DNA from: Cherax quadricarinatus
Taxonomy: Eukaryota; Arthropoda; Malacostraca; Decapoda; Parastacidae
Direction of reading: 5' to 3'
DNA: 64,000 nt
Assembly (NCBI RefSeq): GCF_038502225.1
Contig: NC_091374.1
Span: forward strand, 7,692,038-7,756,037
The translations under genes were made by a program, and so were the position numbers. The notes beneath the pieces were generated by a model. It saw nothing but the letters and a program-made list of their open reading frames with translations, did no database searches and was not told where the DNA came from. Of the stretch, positions 14,171 through 22,698 are shown piece by piece. Positions within the stretch are counted from its first letter, which is position 1; each line of letters opens with the position of its first letter.

Positions 14171-14350
14171 AGGTGTGAGATGACAGGTGTGATATGAGGC
14201 GACAGGTGAAATGAGGCGACAGGTGTGATAAGGTGACAGGTGTGAGATGAGGTGACAGGTATGAGATGAGGTGACAGGTATGAGATGAGGTGACAGGTAT
14301 GAGATGAGGTGACAGGTGTGAGACGAGGCGACAGATGTGAGATAAGGTGT
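14169..14350 (+). repeat. 19-bp degenerate tandem repeat
   Basis: About nine units of a 19-mer like acaggtatgagatgaggtg. They are cleanest at 14,230-14,330, with shortened units at the left. It directly abuts the 50-bp satellite and forms the satellite edge. Confidence 0.9.
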
Positions 14351-14396
14351 CTTGCAGATAGTGAGAATGCTACAGTATGAGTGTAAAGGCTAGCAC

Positions 14397-14438
14397 GGTG
14401 GCACCCTCCTGTCCCACCCCGGGCAGAAGGGTGCCACC
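14397..14438. repeat. Short inverted repeat
   Basis: An 11-bp perfect stem, ggtggcaccct (14,397-14,407) and agggtgccacc (14,428-14,438), with a 20-nt C-rich loop. Function unknown. Confidence 0.8.
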
Positions 14439-14439
14439 T

Positions 14440-15058
14440 CGATCAGGCAGTCCTGCGTGAAATTAATTTGGGATGCCGCCCACCACGGCACCAGAAGGGC
14501 GTTTCCCCTCACTTGTGCGTATAACCCATACAGGCGGAAGATTCAATCTACGCCAAGTGTCAGCGTAAAAAATAACCAAGCCCATGCAAATATACCTTCA
14601 CTATACCCGTATATAGTTTATAAGATACATAATATTGTAGCCACTGCTGTAAATGCGGCACCGCAGGCCAACACGGTTGCCAGTTGGTGTTAGGAGGGCG
14701 CACAAGGACCGTTATATACTTGGTCAACTATAGTAAACCCGGTCATGCTGTTGGTGTCGACACCTGGCAACCCTCCCCCTGATGACAGGGCCGCGCCATA
14801 CATGTCCAAATGGCCAATTAATATTTTTCCCTGACGTCAACACAATTTTGTTTTATATTTTGAACTAGCTATGGAATAAAATCTTATTCCTTCACGAATT
14901 ATTTACATTAACAGTCCCTTTTAAGGAGTACGCAAGTTCCCCGTCTAACATGTTCATTTTTCCACTATAATCTACCTTGTCCATAATTACTATAGCATTT
15001 GCTTTGTTTCGTAAGGCGGAGTCTAGGATCTTTCCTTAAAATCAACATATTAGAAAAC
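14440..15058. other. No recognisable feature
   Basis: AT-rich unique-looking sequence. A 78-aa open frame (14,457-14,693, +) is short, of low complexity and unlike any family I recognise. I see no promoter, RNA gene or repeat. Confidence 0.5.
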
Positions 15059-15265
15059 AGGGGAACTTACATGCCCATTAAGGCAAGCAAAATCGTAAAT
15101 CTGGAGAATATCCAGAGAACCTTCACTTCTCATAAATTCAATCATCTGAATTTTCAGAACGGAGTCTCGAATTCTATTCCTTACACGTACTCTAGAAAGA
15201 TGCATCATAATTTACACCTGGAAAATTCTGGAGGGATTGGTCCGAAATATGCACACAGTTAGGGG
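15059..15265 (+). mobile_element. Family A retrotransposon fragment (RT C-terminal part)
   Basis: Old fragment of the jockey/CR1-like element whose best copy is at 56.2-57.57 kb. Shared blocks in the same order are the NLENIQRTFT stretch (LESVKRSFT in the better copy), the histidine/leucine-rich stretch from catcataatttacacctgga, and the GPKYAHS end (GPESAHR). It is 5' and 3' truncated with small deletions. The frame is partly open (MPIKASK...) but is a relic. Confidence 0.7.
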
Positions 15266-15389
15266 TATGAGCCAACTTAGAATCAAGTTACCCAGCAGAA
15301 ACTTGCTCATCTTGTCCAGTCAAGTATCATTAAAGTTAATTCATTTCCAAAGTTGGATACTCTCTCATAATCTTTGATAAATGATGCAG

Positions 15390-15445
15390 GGTGGTGCACC
15401 TCTCCCACATACCAGTGTGGTGTTCATCTCCCACATAACAATGTG
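15390..15445 (+). repeat. 26-bp repeat, two imperfect copies
   Basis: Two adjacent copies of ggtgnncatctcccacatannantgt. A minor local duplication. Confidence 0.6.
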
Positions 15446-15694
15446 GTGCTCAACCTCTTCCACCAGACTGACATAGCCTGACGCTTTACGCTTCTGCCAT
15501 GCCTCTCTCAATTTTTTTCTTATTTGTTGCTAGTATTGCAACAATTGCATAGCTCCTGACGACGCATAGAAAGTGGCGAAAGATTTTGAGCTAAAGATTT
15601 CCATCCCCATGTGGCTTGTTCTGCACTGCCCACACAGAAAAAGATGCTTTAAAATACCGACAAGATGGATAAAGAAAAATGCTGTCTAGTGCAA

Positions 15695-15755
15695 TCCTTT
15701 TACAAAGTTTCGCCCACACAGTGCGTTTTATCAGTCCTAAACAGATCCACCCGGG
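15695..15755 (-). ncRNA. Degenerate hammerhead-ribozyme-like motif (H1)
   Basis: On the minus strand the order is: GGA, then CTGATAA (core CTGANGA with G8 changed to A; plus-strand 15,728-15,734), an arm around CACTGTGTG, then GCGAAAC (plus-strand 15,707-15,713). It shares the GGACTGAT and CACTGTGTG blocks with the intact motifs at 19.24 and 19.8 kb, so it is a diverged relative. The GGA has no TCC partner after the would-be cleavage site, so it is probably inactive. Confidence 0.5.
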
Positions 15756-16143
15756 ACAGACATACTCTCAGGTAAGGAGAGAACGGGGAAGTTGGGACAG
15801 ACGAAGAACAGAACTGGAGAGGAGTGTCTTCAGTCGTAAACACTGTGCCAGGACTTAAACCCAGCAGTGGAGCCTTGGTGGCAAGAGACGAGGGCAACAC
15901 AGCAGTAGGGTGTCGATAATGGTGACAACAGGCAGGCACTGGAGCTCGGGAGAGTATTTCAGCAAGCAGGGGAGTGTTGATCGGGATATTTATGGAGGAT
16001 TCATGGTTGGGGATCCATTCTCGAGTGTTATGTAGGCTTCTCTGGATAGGTAGAATAAGTCTGAGGGAATGTTCTCGATGTATCTTAACGAACTTAAGTG
16101 TGGCGCAGAAGCAAAGGTAAAAACCTTTGCTTCTACACCACAA
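15700..16143 (-). pseudogene. Open frame upstream of a hammerhead-like motif, possible Penelope-like remnant
   Basis: A 147-aa open frame on the minus strand. Its last codons (FRTDKTHCVGETL) overlap the hammerhead-like motif at 15.70-15.74 kb. The middle part (IREW/NTREW...ESSINIPINTP) has the general look of the end of a reverse-transcriptase-associated nuclease frame, but I cannot identify a domain. Penelope-like elements place hammerhead ribozymes just after their coding region, which is why this link is suggested. There is no catalytic motif, and the N-terminus is unconvincing. It could equally be a chance open frame. Confidence 0.25.
16108..16133. repeat. 11-bp stem hairpin
   Basis: Perfect inverted repeat gaagcaaaggt / acctttgcttc with a 4-nt loop. 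Not followed by a T-run. Role unknown. Confidence 0.8.
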
Positions 16144-16496
16144 GTCCCGGGACGTGGTGGTCAGTATTTTTGTTCGCTGTGCTAGCGATGATGGCTCTTT
16201 TTCATTCCTTTCACTAGTGGGTAACTGTTGGCGAAGGTTTCAGCAACTTCGGCAGCTTGCTTTTCTGGAAGTGAGGTGTCAGTAATGGGAATAAGGGAGG
16301 CAGACGTAGCGTTATGCATTTCTGGGATTGGAGTGTTAGTAGTGGGTATAGAGATGGCAAGGGTGGTAGTGGGATTGGTTACTTCGGGGATGTGTACATC
16401 GGTGTCAAATCAGGATGGGATCTGGCAAGACAACTGTAATTTGTTAACGTTTCAGTTTTGTGCTTCAATTTTTTTTTATATGAAGCCAAGCATCCA

Positions 16497-17240
16497 ATTG
16501 ACCTTCTTGCCTGCAGCAAGACACTGCTGACCTTGTTGCCTGCAGCAAGACACTGTTGACCTTGTTGCTTGCAGCAAGACATTGTTGACCTTGTTGCCTG
16601 CAGCAACGCACTGTTGACCTTGTTGCCTGCAGCAAGACACTGACCTTGTTGCCTGCAGCAAGACACTGCTGATCTTGTTGCCTGCAGCAAGACACTGCTG
16701 ACCTTTTTGCCTGCAGCAAGACACTGCTGACCTTGTTGCCTGCAGCAAGACACTGCTGACCTTGTTGCCTGCAGCAAGACACTGCTGACCTTGTTGCCTG
16801 CAGCAAGACACTGCTGACCTTGTTGCCTGCAGCAAGACACTGCTGACCTTGTTGCCTGCAGCAAGACACTGTTGACTTTGTTGCTTGCAGCAAGACATTG
16901 TTGACCTTGTTGCTTGCAGCAAGACACTGTTGACCTTGTTGCCTGCAGCATGACACTGTTGACCTTGTTACTTGCAGCAAGGCACTGTTGACCTTGTTGC
17001 TTGGAGCAAGGCACTGTTGACCTTGTTGCTTGCACCAAGGTACTGTTGACCTTGTTGCTTGCAGCATGACACTGTTGACCTTGTTGCTTGCAGCATGACA
17101 CTGTTGACCTTGTTGCTTGCAGCAAGGCACTGTTGACCTTGTTGCTTGCAGCATGACACTGTTGACCTTGTTGCTTGCAGCAAGACACTGTTGACCTTGT
17201 TGCTTGCAGCAAGAAACTGTTGACCTTTCGGCAAGACATT
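16497..17240. repeat. 29-bp minisatellite, about 25 copies
   Basis: The unit is ttgttgcctgcagcaagaca followed by ctgctgacc. One unit lacks 3 bp near 16,635. Variants are zoned: the left two thirds mostly have gcctgcagcaagacactgctg, the right third gcttgcagcaa(g/t)gcactgttg. The unit has no stop in any minus-strand frame, so three long overlapping open frames arise, all giving the same 29-residue periodic peptide. I treat these as by-products. Every unit carries a PstI site or a near match. Confidence 0.95.
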
Positions 17241-17424
17241 GCTTGGTATATTTCGCATCAATGCTTATGACCATCCCAAAGTTTCTCTGCCTCAGAGAGC
17301 ATCAACAGAAGGTGTAACTTACGTTCTTATATCCAAAAGTGCTTATTGAGATTCATCGCACCACTCGTCTGACCGCTGTGACAGCCCGTCCAGATCTCTG
17401 GGAATATTTTGACATGGGGATTTT

Positions 17425-17520
17425 CCCTGGTGTGGGAGAGTAAGGGAGGGGAGATATCCCTGGTGTGGGAGAGTAAGGGAGGGGAGATGTCCCTGGTGTG
17501 GAAGAGAGAGGAAAGAGTGA
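17425..17520. repeat. 33-bp repeat, about three copies
   Basis: Copies begin at 17,425, 17,458 and 17,491 (ccctggtgtgggagagtaag...). The last is divergent. Confidence 0.85.
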
Positions 17521-17609
17521 GGGGAAAGGTTGACAAGACCCTCGTTTGCTTTCCTCTGTGCGAATTTAATGAAGTTATTCTCTTTTCACATCCTCTCTAC
17601 ATGGCTGTG

Positions 17610-17935
17610 GTGACGAGGCTTACGAGGGTAAGGAAGGAGGGAGGGAGGGAGGGAAGAGAGCGTCAGGTTAGAATAGTTAAAAGAGGGAAAGCTGATGATA
17701 TAATGGTTAGGGAGGAATGAATTGGCACAAATTGAACTGATGGACAGAGGGGATGAGTGGAATAGACGGATGGATTAGCTGACGAGTGAAACGATTGGTA
17801 TGAATATAGTGGTGGATGATTTGGTGAACAGATGAAAAGATAGATGGACATGTGGATATCTATATGAATGAATGGATGGATGGACTGATGGGTAGATATA
17901 CTGGTGAATTAGTGGATGAATAATGAGGATATATG
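17610..17935. repeat. Degenerate GGAA/GATG low-complexity tract
   Basis: Begins with GGGA/GGAA repeats (17,630-17,660), then interrupted GGAT/GATG repeats to about 17,935. No gene visible. Confidence 0.75.
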
Positions 17936-18319
17936 TATGACTGATTACCTAATCAATAGTCAGGTAACAGCCCATCTATCCCTTCACCTCTGGATGAACA
18001 GAAGGGTGGATGGATACAAAGCACAGGGATATAGACAACCATCCTGGTGAATGGGATGATTAACCAGGTTGAAAGGTTTGCTATACTGCGTCGCTCAGAC
18101 TAGCAACACCATACTGTCTCATTACTTCCTTTTACTGTGTTCAGGTTTTCCAGCACCTGTTCATTTCGTCTTTCTGTAATTCCTTATGGTAAGTAACTCC
18201 TTTACTGTATTCTGTAAATCTCCACATGTGTCATTCTCCGGCAGCATCCCACCTTCCTCCTCCAGCTTCATCACTTGGACCCTCACAGTTCTCTCTTACG
18301 TGGCTGTGGAGTAATTTCG

Positions 18320-18540
18320 GTTCTGTCTTGGCCTCCCAGCATACAAAAAGGTGGGTTACCAATAGATCCTTGGCTGTCTTCAAGAGGGAGCTGGACAGGC
18401 ACCTAAGGTCAATACCTGACCAGAAGGGCTGTGGTTAGTATGTCAGCCTGGTTGATCAGACCCTGATTCACCACGAGGCCTGGTCATGGACCGGGCCGCG
18501 GGGGTGATGACCCCCGAACACCCTCCAGGTATTGGTGCTC
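18320..18540 (+). mobile_element. Family A 3' tail
   Basis: Matches the end of the 56-57.57 kb copy: the caataga...cttggctgtcttcaagagg block, the tail with ggttgatcagaccctgatt, ggcctggtcatggaccggg and the terminal ccctccaggta. 5' truncated. It is the conserved C-terminal and 3' tail module seen repeatedly in this window. Confidence 0.85.
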
Positions 18541-18649
18541 TATCAATTTTAGACTGTCGGCTTTACTTATTCTAGAATATTCGGTTCTTGCTCTCCTGCT
18601 TGTGTCCCGGTTTTCTGCATTCTAGTTTGCTCTACATTTTTCCAAGCTC

Positions 18650-18735
18650 TCTGACACCTGCAAAATCCTAGAGGAACTGGTTCCAAATCTACATACAGAA
18701 ATCACTCCCTACGAAAGCAAGATTCTCAATACAGT
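18650..18735 (+). mobile_element. Family A internal fragment
   Basis: Carries the acctgcaaaatcctagagga and aaatcactccctacgaaag blocks that lie upstream of the tail in family A. It comes after a tail module here, so it is a separate truncated copy. Confidence 0.75.
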
Positions 18736-18739
18736 GTAA

Positions 18740-19050
18740 AACGTTGTCCCGGACGAAAAACAACTAAATACCCTCTCTCCCCTTCCACCAACCAGTCCAT
18801 TCCCACCTCGTGAAACCAGACCTCCCCAACCAACCCCCCCTCTCTTACCCACACCCTACCCAGGCACGGAAACTCCCCTCCCACACCTGCACTTCTTCCT
18901 CCCACGTGCCTTCTAACACTAATCCTTACTCCAACCACCCACCTGCTTCCATCCACGGTCACCTCTTATCCTGTCTGTTCAACCCAGTCACATTTCACCG
19001 TCCTACCTGTCTTCCCTCCCACTACCTTCATCTCTTCCACCCTCTACTCC
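18740..19050. other. Pyrimidine/C-rich stretch, no feature
   Basis: CCCA/CCTC-rich low-complexity DNA. The open frames on both strands here are composition-driven. Confidence 0.5.
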
Positions 19051-19236
19051 AGAATAAATAAGAACATAAGAAAAAAGGAACACTGCAGCAGGCCTACTGG
19101 CCCATGCGAGGCAGGTCCAAATCTCCTACCGGCTTAAGCCAATGCACCCAACCTAGTCGGGTCAGGTCACATGTAGATGAATGGTTCAGAGAACCGACAT
19201 GTTGATAAATTAGACACATGTGCAACTCTTGGGTAT

Positions 19237-19288
19237 CTTTATTGAGGAAACGTTTCGCCACACAGTGGCTTCATCAGTCCATACAAAG
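19237..19288 (-). ncRNA. Hammerhead-ribozyme-like motif H2 (left arm)
   Basis: Same 52-nt motif as H3, on the minus strand. Core CTGATGA is at plus-strand 19,271-19,277, stem II is GCCAC/GTGGC with loop TGT, then GAA, self-complementary ACGT, T as residue 17, predicted cleavage between 19,249 and 19,248, then TCC pairing GGA in stem I. All conserved core positions are intact, with one extra A between A9 and stem II. Confidence 0.7.
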
Positions 19289-19794
19289 GAGAATCTTGAA
19301 GAACAGGAGGAGAATGAGGTAATCAGTCCCTCAACCTTGAGTCGATGTGGTCAGTCCATCAATCTTGAATAGAATACGGCATACGTGTGGAGAAGCTTAT
19401 AAACCGTTGGCAGGAGAGGTGCAGCAGTCATAGGTGGTGTCACATTTGTTCAATGTGGAAGTAGGTCGTGCCCAAGAATTAGGCAAGCGAAGAATTCCCA
19501 AGTATTAAGATCCCAACATGTCTGTTCTCTGAACCATTCATCTACAAACCTGTCAGACACTGCAACTTCTTGGGATCTTAATACTTGGGAATTCTTCGCT
19601 TGCCTAACCCTTGGGCACGACCTACTTCCACATTGAACAAATGTGACACCACCTATGACTGCTGCACCTCTCCTGCCAACGGTTTATAAGCTTCTCCGCA
19701 CGTATGCCGTATTCTATTCAAGATTGATGGACTGACCACATCGACTCAAGGTTGAGGGACTGATTACCTCATTCTCCTCCTGTTCAAGATTCTC

Positions 19795-19846
19795 CTTTGT
19801 ATGGACTGATGAAGCCACTGTGTGGCGAAACGTTTCCTCAATAAAG
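19795..19846 (+). ncRNA. Hammerhead-ribozyme-like motif H3 (right arm)
   Basis: Type I order. Stem I 5' side is CTTT (19,795-19,798) + loop GTAT + GGA (19,803-19,805). The core CTGATGA is at 19,806-19,812, then one extra A. Stem II is GCCAC (19,814-19,818), loop TGT, GTGGC (19,822-19,826). GAA is at 19,827-19,829. ACGT (19,830-19,833) is self-complementary and could form stem III only between two molecules. T at 19,834 is residue 17, with predicted cleavage 19,834|19,835. TCC (19,835-19,837), loop TCAAT and AAAG (19,843-19,846) close stem I. Known: the hammerhead consensus is CUGANGA, stem II, GAA, stem III, UH. Inferred: activity, given the extra A. Confidence 0.72.
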
Positions 19847-20442
19847 ATACCCAAGAGTTGCACATGTGTCTAATTTATCAAGGTTTCTGATACATGGGAT
19901 CCACTTAGTCATCCTCCTTTGTACGTTTTCCAGAGCATTTATATCCATTCTATAATACGGTGACCAAAAATGTGCAGCATAATCTAAATGAGGCCTAACT
20001 AAGGATATATAGAGTTGAAGAACAACCTGAGGACTTCAATCTTCCTGGAGTGATCTAATGTCCTCGTCAGAATGAATTCGACGGCCTATTTTGGTGTCAT
20101 CGGCAAACTTGCTTATGTCGCTCATTATGCCCTCATCTATGTCGTTTATGTAGTTTGTAAACAACAACGGGCCCAACACTGACCCCTGTGGAACACCGCT
20201 CGTGACGCTTCCCCACTCTGATTTCTCCCCATTTATGCAAACTCTCTGCTGCCTATCTGTCAACCATGCCTCTCTCCAGGAAAAAATTTCTCCTATTCCA
20301 TGTGCCTTAATTTTCCTCAATAGTCTCTGATGTGGGACCCTGTCAAAAGCCTTACTGAAGTCCATATACACAATATCATATTCATTACCATGATCTACCT
20401 CCTCAAATACCTTAGTGAAATAAGTTAATAAATTCGTAAAAC

Positions 20443-20454
20443 CATGCTGAGATT
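20443..20454. repeat. 12-bp target site duplication, left copy
   Basis: catgctgagatt, identical to 21,015-21,026. The uninterrupted site is visible in the other family B copy near 24,045-24,056. It defines the insertion 20,455-21,014 exactly. Confidence 0.95.
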
Positions 20455-21014
20455 AAACCATACCACGGGCGGGGAAAGAACCCGCGATCAGTCTCAAAAC
20501 TCCAGACCGTCGCGTTAGCCACTGGACCAGCTAGCCACAATAAGATTCGTCTAACTAGGTATATTTCTACACCATAGGAAGGTTAGCATAGGCACCACTG
20601 TGACCACAAATGCAAGTTTTTACAGACGAATCTGTTCCCCGAATTAAGCCTGAATGCCTTCCACATCCCCCCCCCCAGGCGCTGTATAATCCTCCGGGTT
20701 TAGCGCTTCCCCCTTGATTATAATAATAATACAGACGAATCTCCAGCTAGCGTGGCCGTGACGAACTCTAGCTCAAGTCCCCTCAAAGCCGTTAACATGA
20801 CTCACGAAATCGGAATGACACGATTGCAAACAAACCATACCACGGGCGGGGATAGAACCCGCGATCAGCGAGTCTCAAAACTCCAGATCTTATTGTGGCT
20901 AGCTGCTCCAGTGGCTAACGCGACGGTCTGGAGTTTTGAGACACACTGATTACGGGTTCTATCCCCACCCGTGGTATGGTTTGTTTGCAATCGTGTCATT
21001 ACGATTCCGTGAGT
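20455..21014 (-). mobile_element. tRNA-derived SINE composite with inverted tRNA-like ends
   Basis: A 560-bp insertion in the CR1-like copy, bounded by perfect 12-bp duplications. On the minus strand it ends in a tRNA-like module (plus 20,455-20,538): A-box-like TGGTCCAGTGG at 20,519-20,529 and B-box-like GGTTCTTTCCC at about 20,472-20,482. The body (about 20,539-20,798) matches the copy at 46.5 kb and contains a nested SINE. The other end (20,799-21,014) is a large palindrome including a second tRNA-like module on the + strand. Having the tRNA-like part next to the 3' duplication is the reverse of the usual SINE order. Confidence 0.85.
20634..20730 (-). mobile_element. Nested 97-bp SINE-like insertion with 12-bp target duplication
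   Basis: Lies between two copies of acagacgaatct (20,622-20,633 and 20,731-20,742). On the minus strand it reads (ATT)n, ataatcaagggggaagcgct, the aaacccggaggattatacag block, a G10-11 run, then a unique end. It is a recognisable dispersed decapod repeat type. It lies inside a SINE that lies inside a CR1-like copy, giving the relative order of three insertions. Confidence 0.85.
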
Positions 21015-21015
21015 C
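20799..21015. repeat. 89-bp-arm inverted repeat within the SINE composite
   Basis: Left arm 20,799-20,887 and right arm 20,927-21,015 are near-perfect reverse complements, with a 39-bp spacer. The arms cover the tRNA-like half and the terminal atttcgtgagtc block. The plus-strand tRNA-like copy runs 20,895-20,980, with A-box-like TGCTCCAGTGG and B-box-like GGTTCTATCCC. Confidence 0.9.
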
Positions 21016-21026
21016 ATGCTGAGATT
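21015..21026. repeat. 12-bp target site duplication, right copy
   Basis: catgctgagatt, partner of 20,443-20,454. The family B sequence resumes from here to 21,082. Confidence 0.95.
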
Positions 21027-21082
21027 CGCTGATTAGTTTATGCTTTTCAAGGTGACTACGAACTGCCTCGGCAATTATTGTT

Positions 21083-21200
21083 GACAATAATACAACACTA
21101 ACACAGGGTTGACAATAATACAACACTAACACAGGGTTGACACTAATACCACAACACTAACACAGGGTTGACAGTAATACCACAACACTAACACAGGAAG
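21083..21200 (+). repeat. 28-31-bp tandem repeat, four copies
   Basis: Units gttgacaataatacaacact+aacacagg (28 bp, twice) and a 31-bp variant with an extra cca (twice, the last ending aacacagg). It starts exactly where family B homology ends. Confidence 0.85.
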
Positions 21201-22326
21201 GCTGGTAATAAAAAACACACTAAAACAAAAACACATCTCTGGCTTGCTTTTTTGTTAGGCTTATGGCTTTTTGAACCCCCTCGTGTTAACAAAAGCTCGT
21301 AACAAAAGAACTGAACAATGGGACACAAATGACCCCCAGGGGGAAAAAATCAGAACAAATTAAAAAAAAAAGGAAGCAAACCACAACATTGAAGTATAAA
21401 ACTGCAGCTGGTGGATACAACTGAAGGTACCTGAATAATACTGTTAAGGAACACAACACCAAGCGGTGATAGTCTCAGGGATTATGAACCGTCCAGGTAC
21501 GGTCCTAGACCAGACCACACCTGCTTGACGGTCTGATTAGTGAGGCTGTGTTATACTCGCTTCCTTCACTCCCACTCGCCTACCATTTCTTCAAAGCAGT
21601 CAAGCGTCTCTCATTTCTCTTCATAGTTTAAAAACTTTGGATCCTTACCTTTCAGTGTTCTGAATTTTCAGCTTTTCATCTAATATATTTTGTACCGGCT
21701 ACCGTTGTCACCAGTCTCTTCGGGAGTTAACTTCAAGGTGTACATTTGGATCCACTTCTATTTCATGGGTGAAAATTACAAACATTTAAGGCAGCTTTTT
21801 AAAAAAAAATGTTAAGAGTATTGGAGTGCAGTGCACAAGTGCCTTACCGAGTCCCGTCATGCGCTTGCCATCTATTTGTAGACTTCTTAGGCATCTCTAT
21901 TTGTAGACTTTTTAGGCATCTCTCTATTTGTAAACTTTTTAGGCATCTCTCTCTATAAACTTAGTATACACTTGACCATTTTCTTGTATTTTTTTTTTAA
22001 ATCTGCATCAAAGGATTTAAAAAAGCATCCTTTCGTATCATGTTTTGTGTCACACTTGAAGACTGATGGTTTACCTCGGGTTGTCACTTTCCTGCGTCTC
22101 TACACATGTTATTACAAATTATCAGATTTCATCCAACAACAAAATTTGAAGTCTGGAAGTCACAAGACTAAGTTTACTGGAACTAAAGACAACTCTGTCC
22201 CCCCTTCATTGAAAAAGGCAACCCCCCCCCCCCCGAGACACCTCGCAGTCATGAGGTAAAACTAACCTCTCGGAATAAAATCCCATGAACAAGTACATGA
22301 TACAACAAAGATGTCTTCACATTACC
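21201..22326. repeat. Mostly anonymous sequence with a short 25-29-bp repeat
   Basis: Contains a three-to-four copy repeat at 21,868-21,962 (ctatttgtagactttttagg + catct) and a C12 run at 22,221. No gene recognised. The 95-aa frame at 21,972-22,259 is of low complexity. Confidence 0.6.
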
Positions 22327-22495
22327 TTAAAATATCTTAGTAAAATGTCCCCCCGAGGTGTCGACAGGATCCCCACCAGTTATAAAATATCTTAGTAAAA
22401 TATCCCCGAGGTGTCGACAGGATTCCGACCAGTTATAAAATATCTTAGTAAAATGTCCCCGAGGTGTCGACAGAATCCCGACCAGTTATAAAATT
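22327..22495. repeat. 53-55-bp tandem repeat, three copies
   Basis: Each copy has aatatcttagtaaaat, ccccgaggtgtcgacagga and gaccagttata. Differences are point changes and a C-run length change. Confidence 0.9.
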
Positions 22496-22617
22496 TGCCT
22501 TAAACCAGTAATAGAGGAAGCCACTGCTAAAATATTAAGATATGATCCACAGTCTGGAAAACACAAGTTACATAGCAAGAAACAAGATCAGCTGGAAGTA
22601 CAGAGCTGAGCGGGCGT

Positions 22618-22670
22618 GTTCTCACCTATATGTGGTTGAGGTCGGGTCACAGCACCTGGACCCGCCTCCG
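22618..22670 (-). mobile_element. Family C 3' terminal fragment
   Basis: Carries tctcacctatatgtggttg and a degenerate form of the ggtcg...cctggccccgcctc block that ends family C (compare 34,602-34,660). Heavily diverged. Confidence 0.55.
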
Positions 22671-22698
22671 CGCGCGTGAGCGAGAGTTGAGTGAGAGT

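Larger units (their letters stand above)
19173..19879. mobile_element. Head-to-head pair of hammerhead-bearing units (Penelope-like or retrozyme-like)
   Basis: A long inverted repeat with arms of about 310 bp (19,204-19,514 and 19,571-19,879) that differ at only a handful of positions. Outside or between the arms, 19,173-19,203 is the reverse complement of 19,515-19,545. The right half (19,515-19,879, about 365 bp) is therefore one complete but circularly permuted monomer of a tandem-type unit. The left half (19,173-19,514) is the same monomer in reverse, lacking only the 25 nt at 19,546-19,570. Each monomer has one hammerhead-like motif pointing outward. There is no open frame. It replaces about 387 bp of the host CR1 copy and shows no target duplication. 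Penelope-like elements and retrozymes are known to carry hammerheads and permuted or tandem units; assignment to either is inference. Confidence 0.75.
19054..21082 (-). mobile_element. Family B CR1-like copy, broken and hosting two nested insertions
   Basis: Minus-strand CR1-like element aligned by eye to the better copy at 22.7-24.2 kb. Remaining blocks are 19,054-19,172 (3' UTR and tail with cttatgttctta), 19,880-20,454 and 21,015-21,082. The RT block 20,036-20,371 still encodes YMDFSKAFDRVPHQRLL, VPQGSVLGPLLF and FADDTKI. About 387 bp of the 3' region is replaced by the hammerhead unit pair at 19,173-19,879. About 250 bp is deleted near 20,035. A SINE composite sits at 20,455-21,014. The element is cut off at 21,082, where a short tandem repeat begins. 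Confidence 0.9.

Noticed and set aside
16108..16133. Rho-independent terminator
   Set aside because: No T-run follows, and the context is eukaryotic.
20895..20980. Functional tRNA gene
   Set aside because: The A- and B-box-like motifs are present but the A-box is off consensus, the acceptor arm does not pair and it is embedded in a SINE flanked by target duplications.
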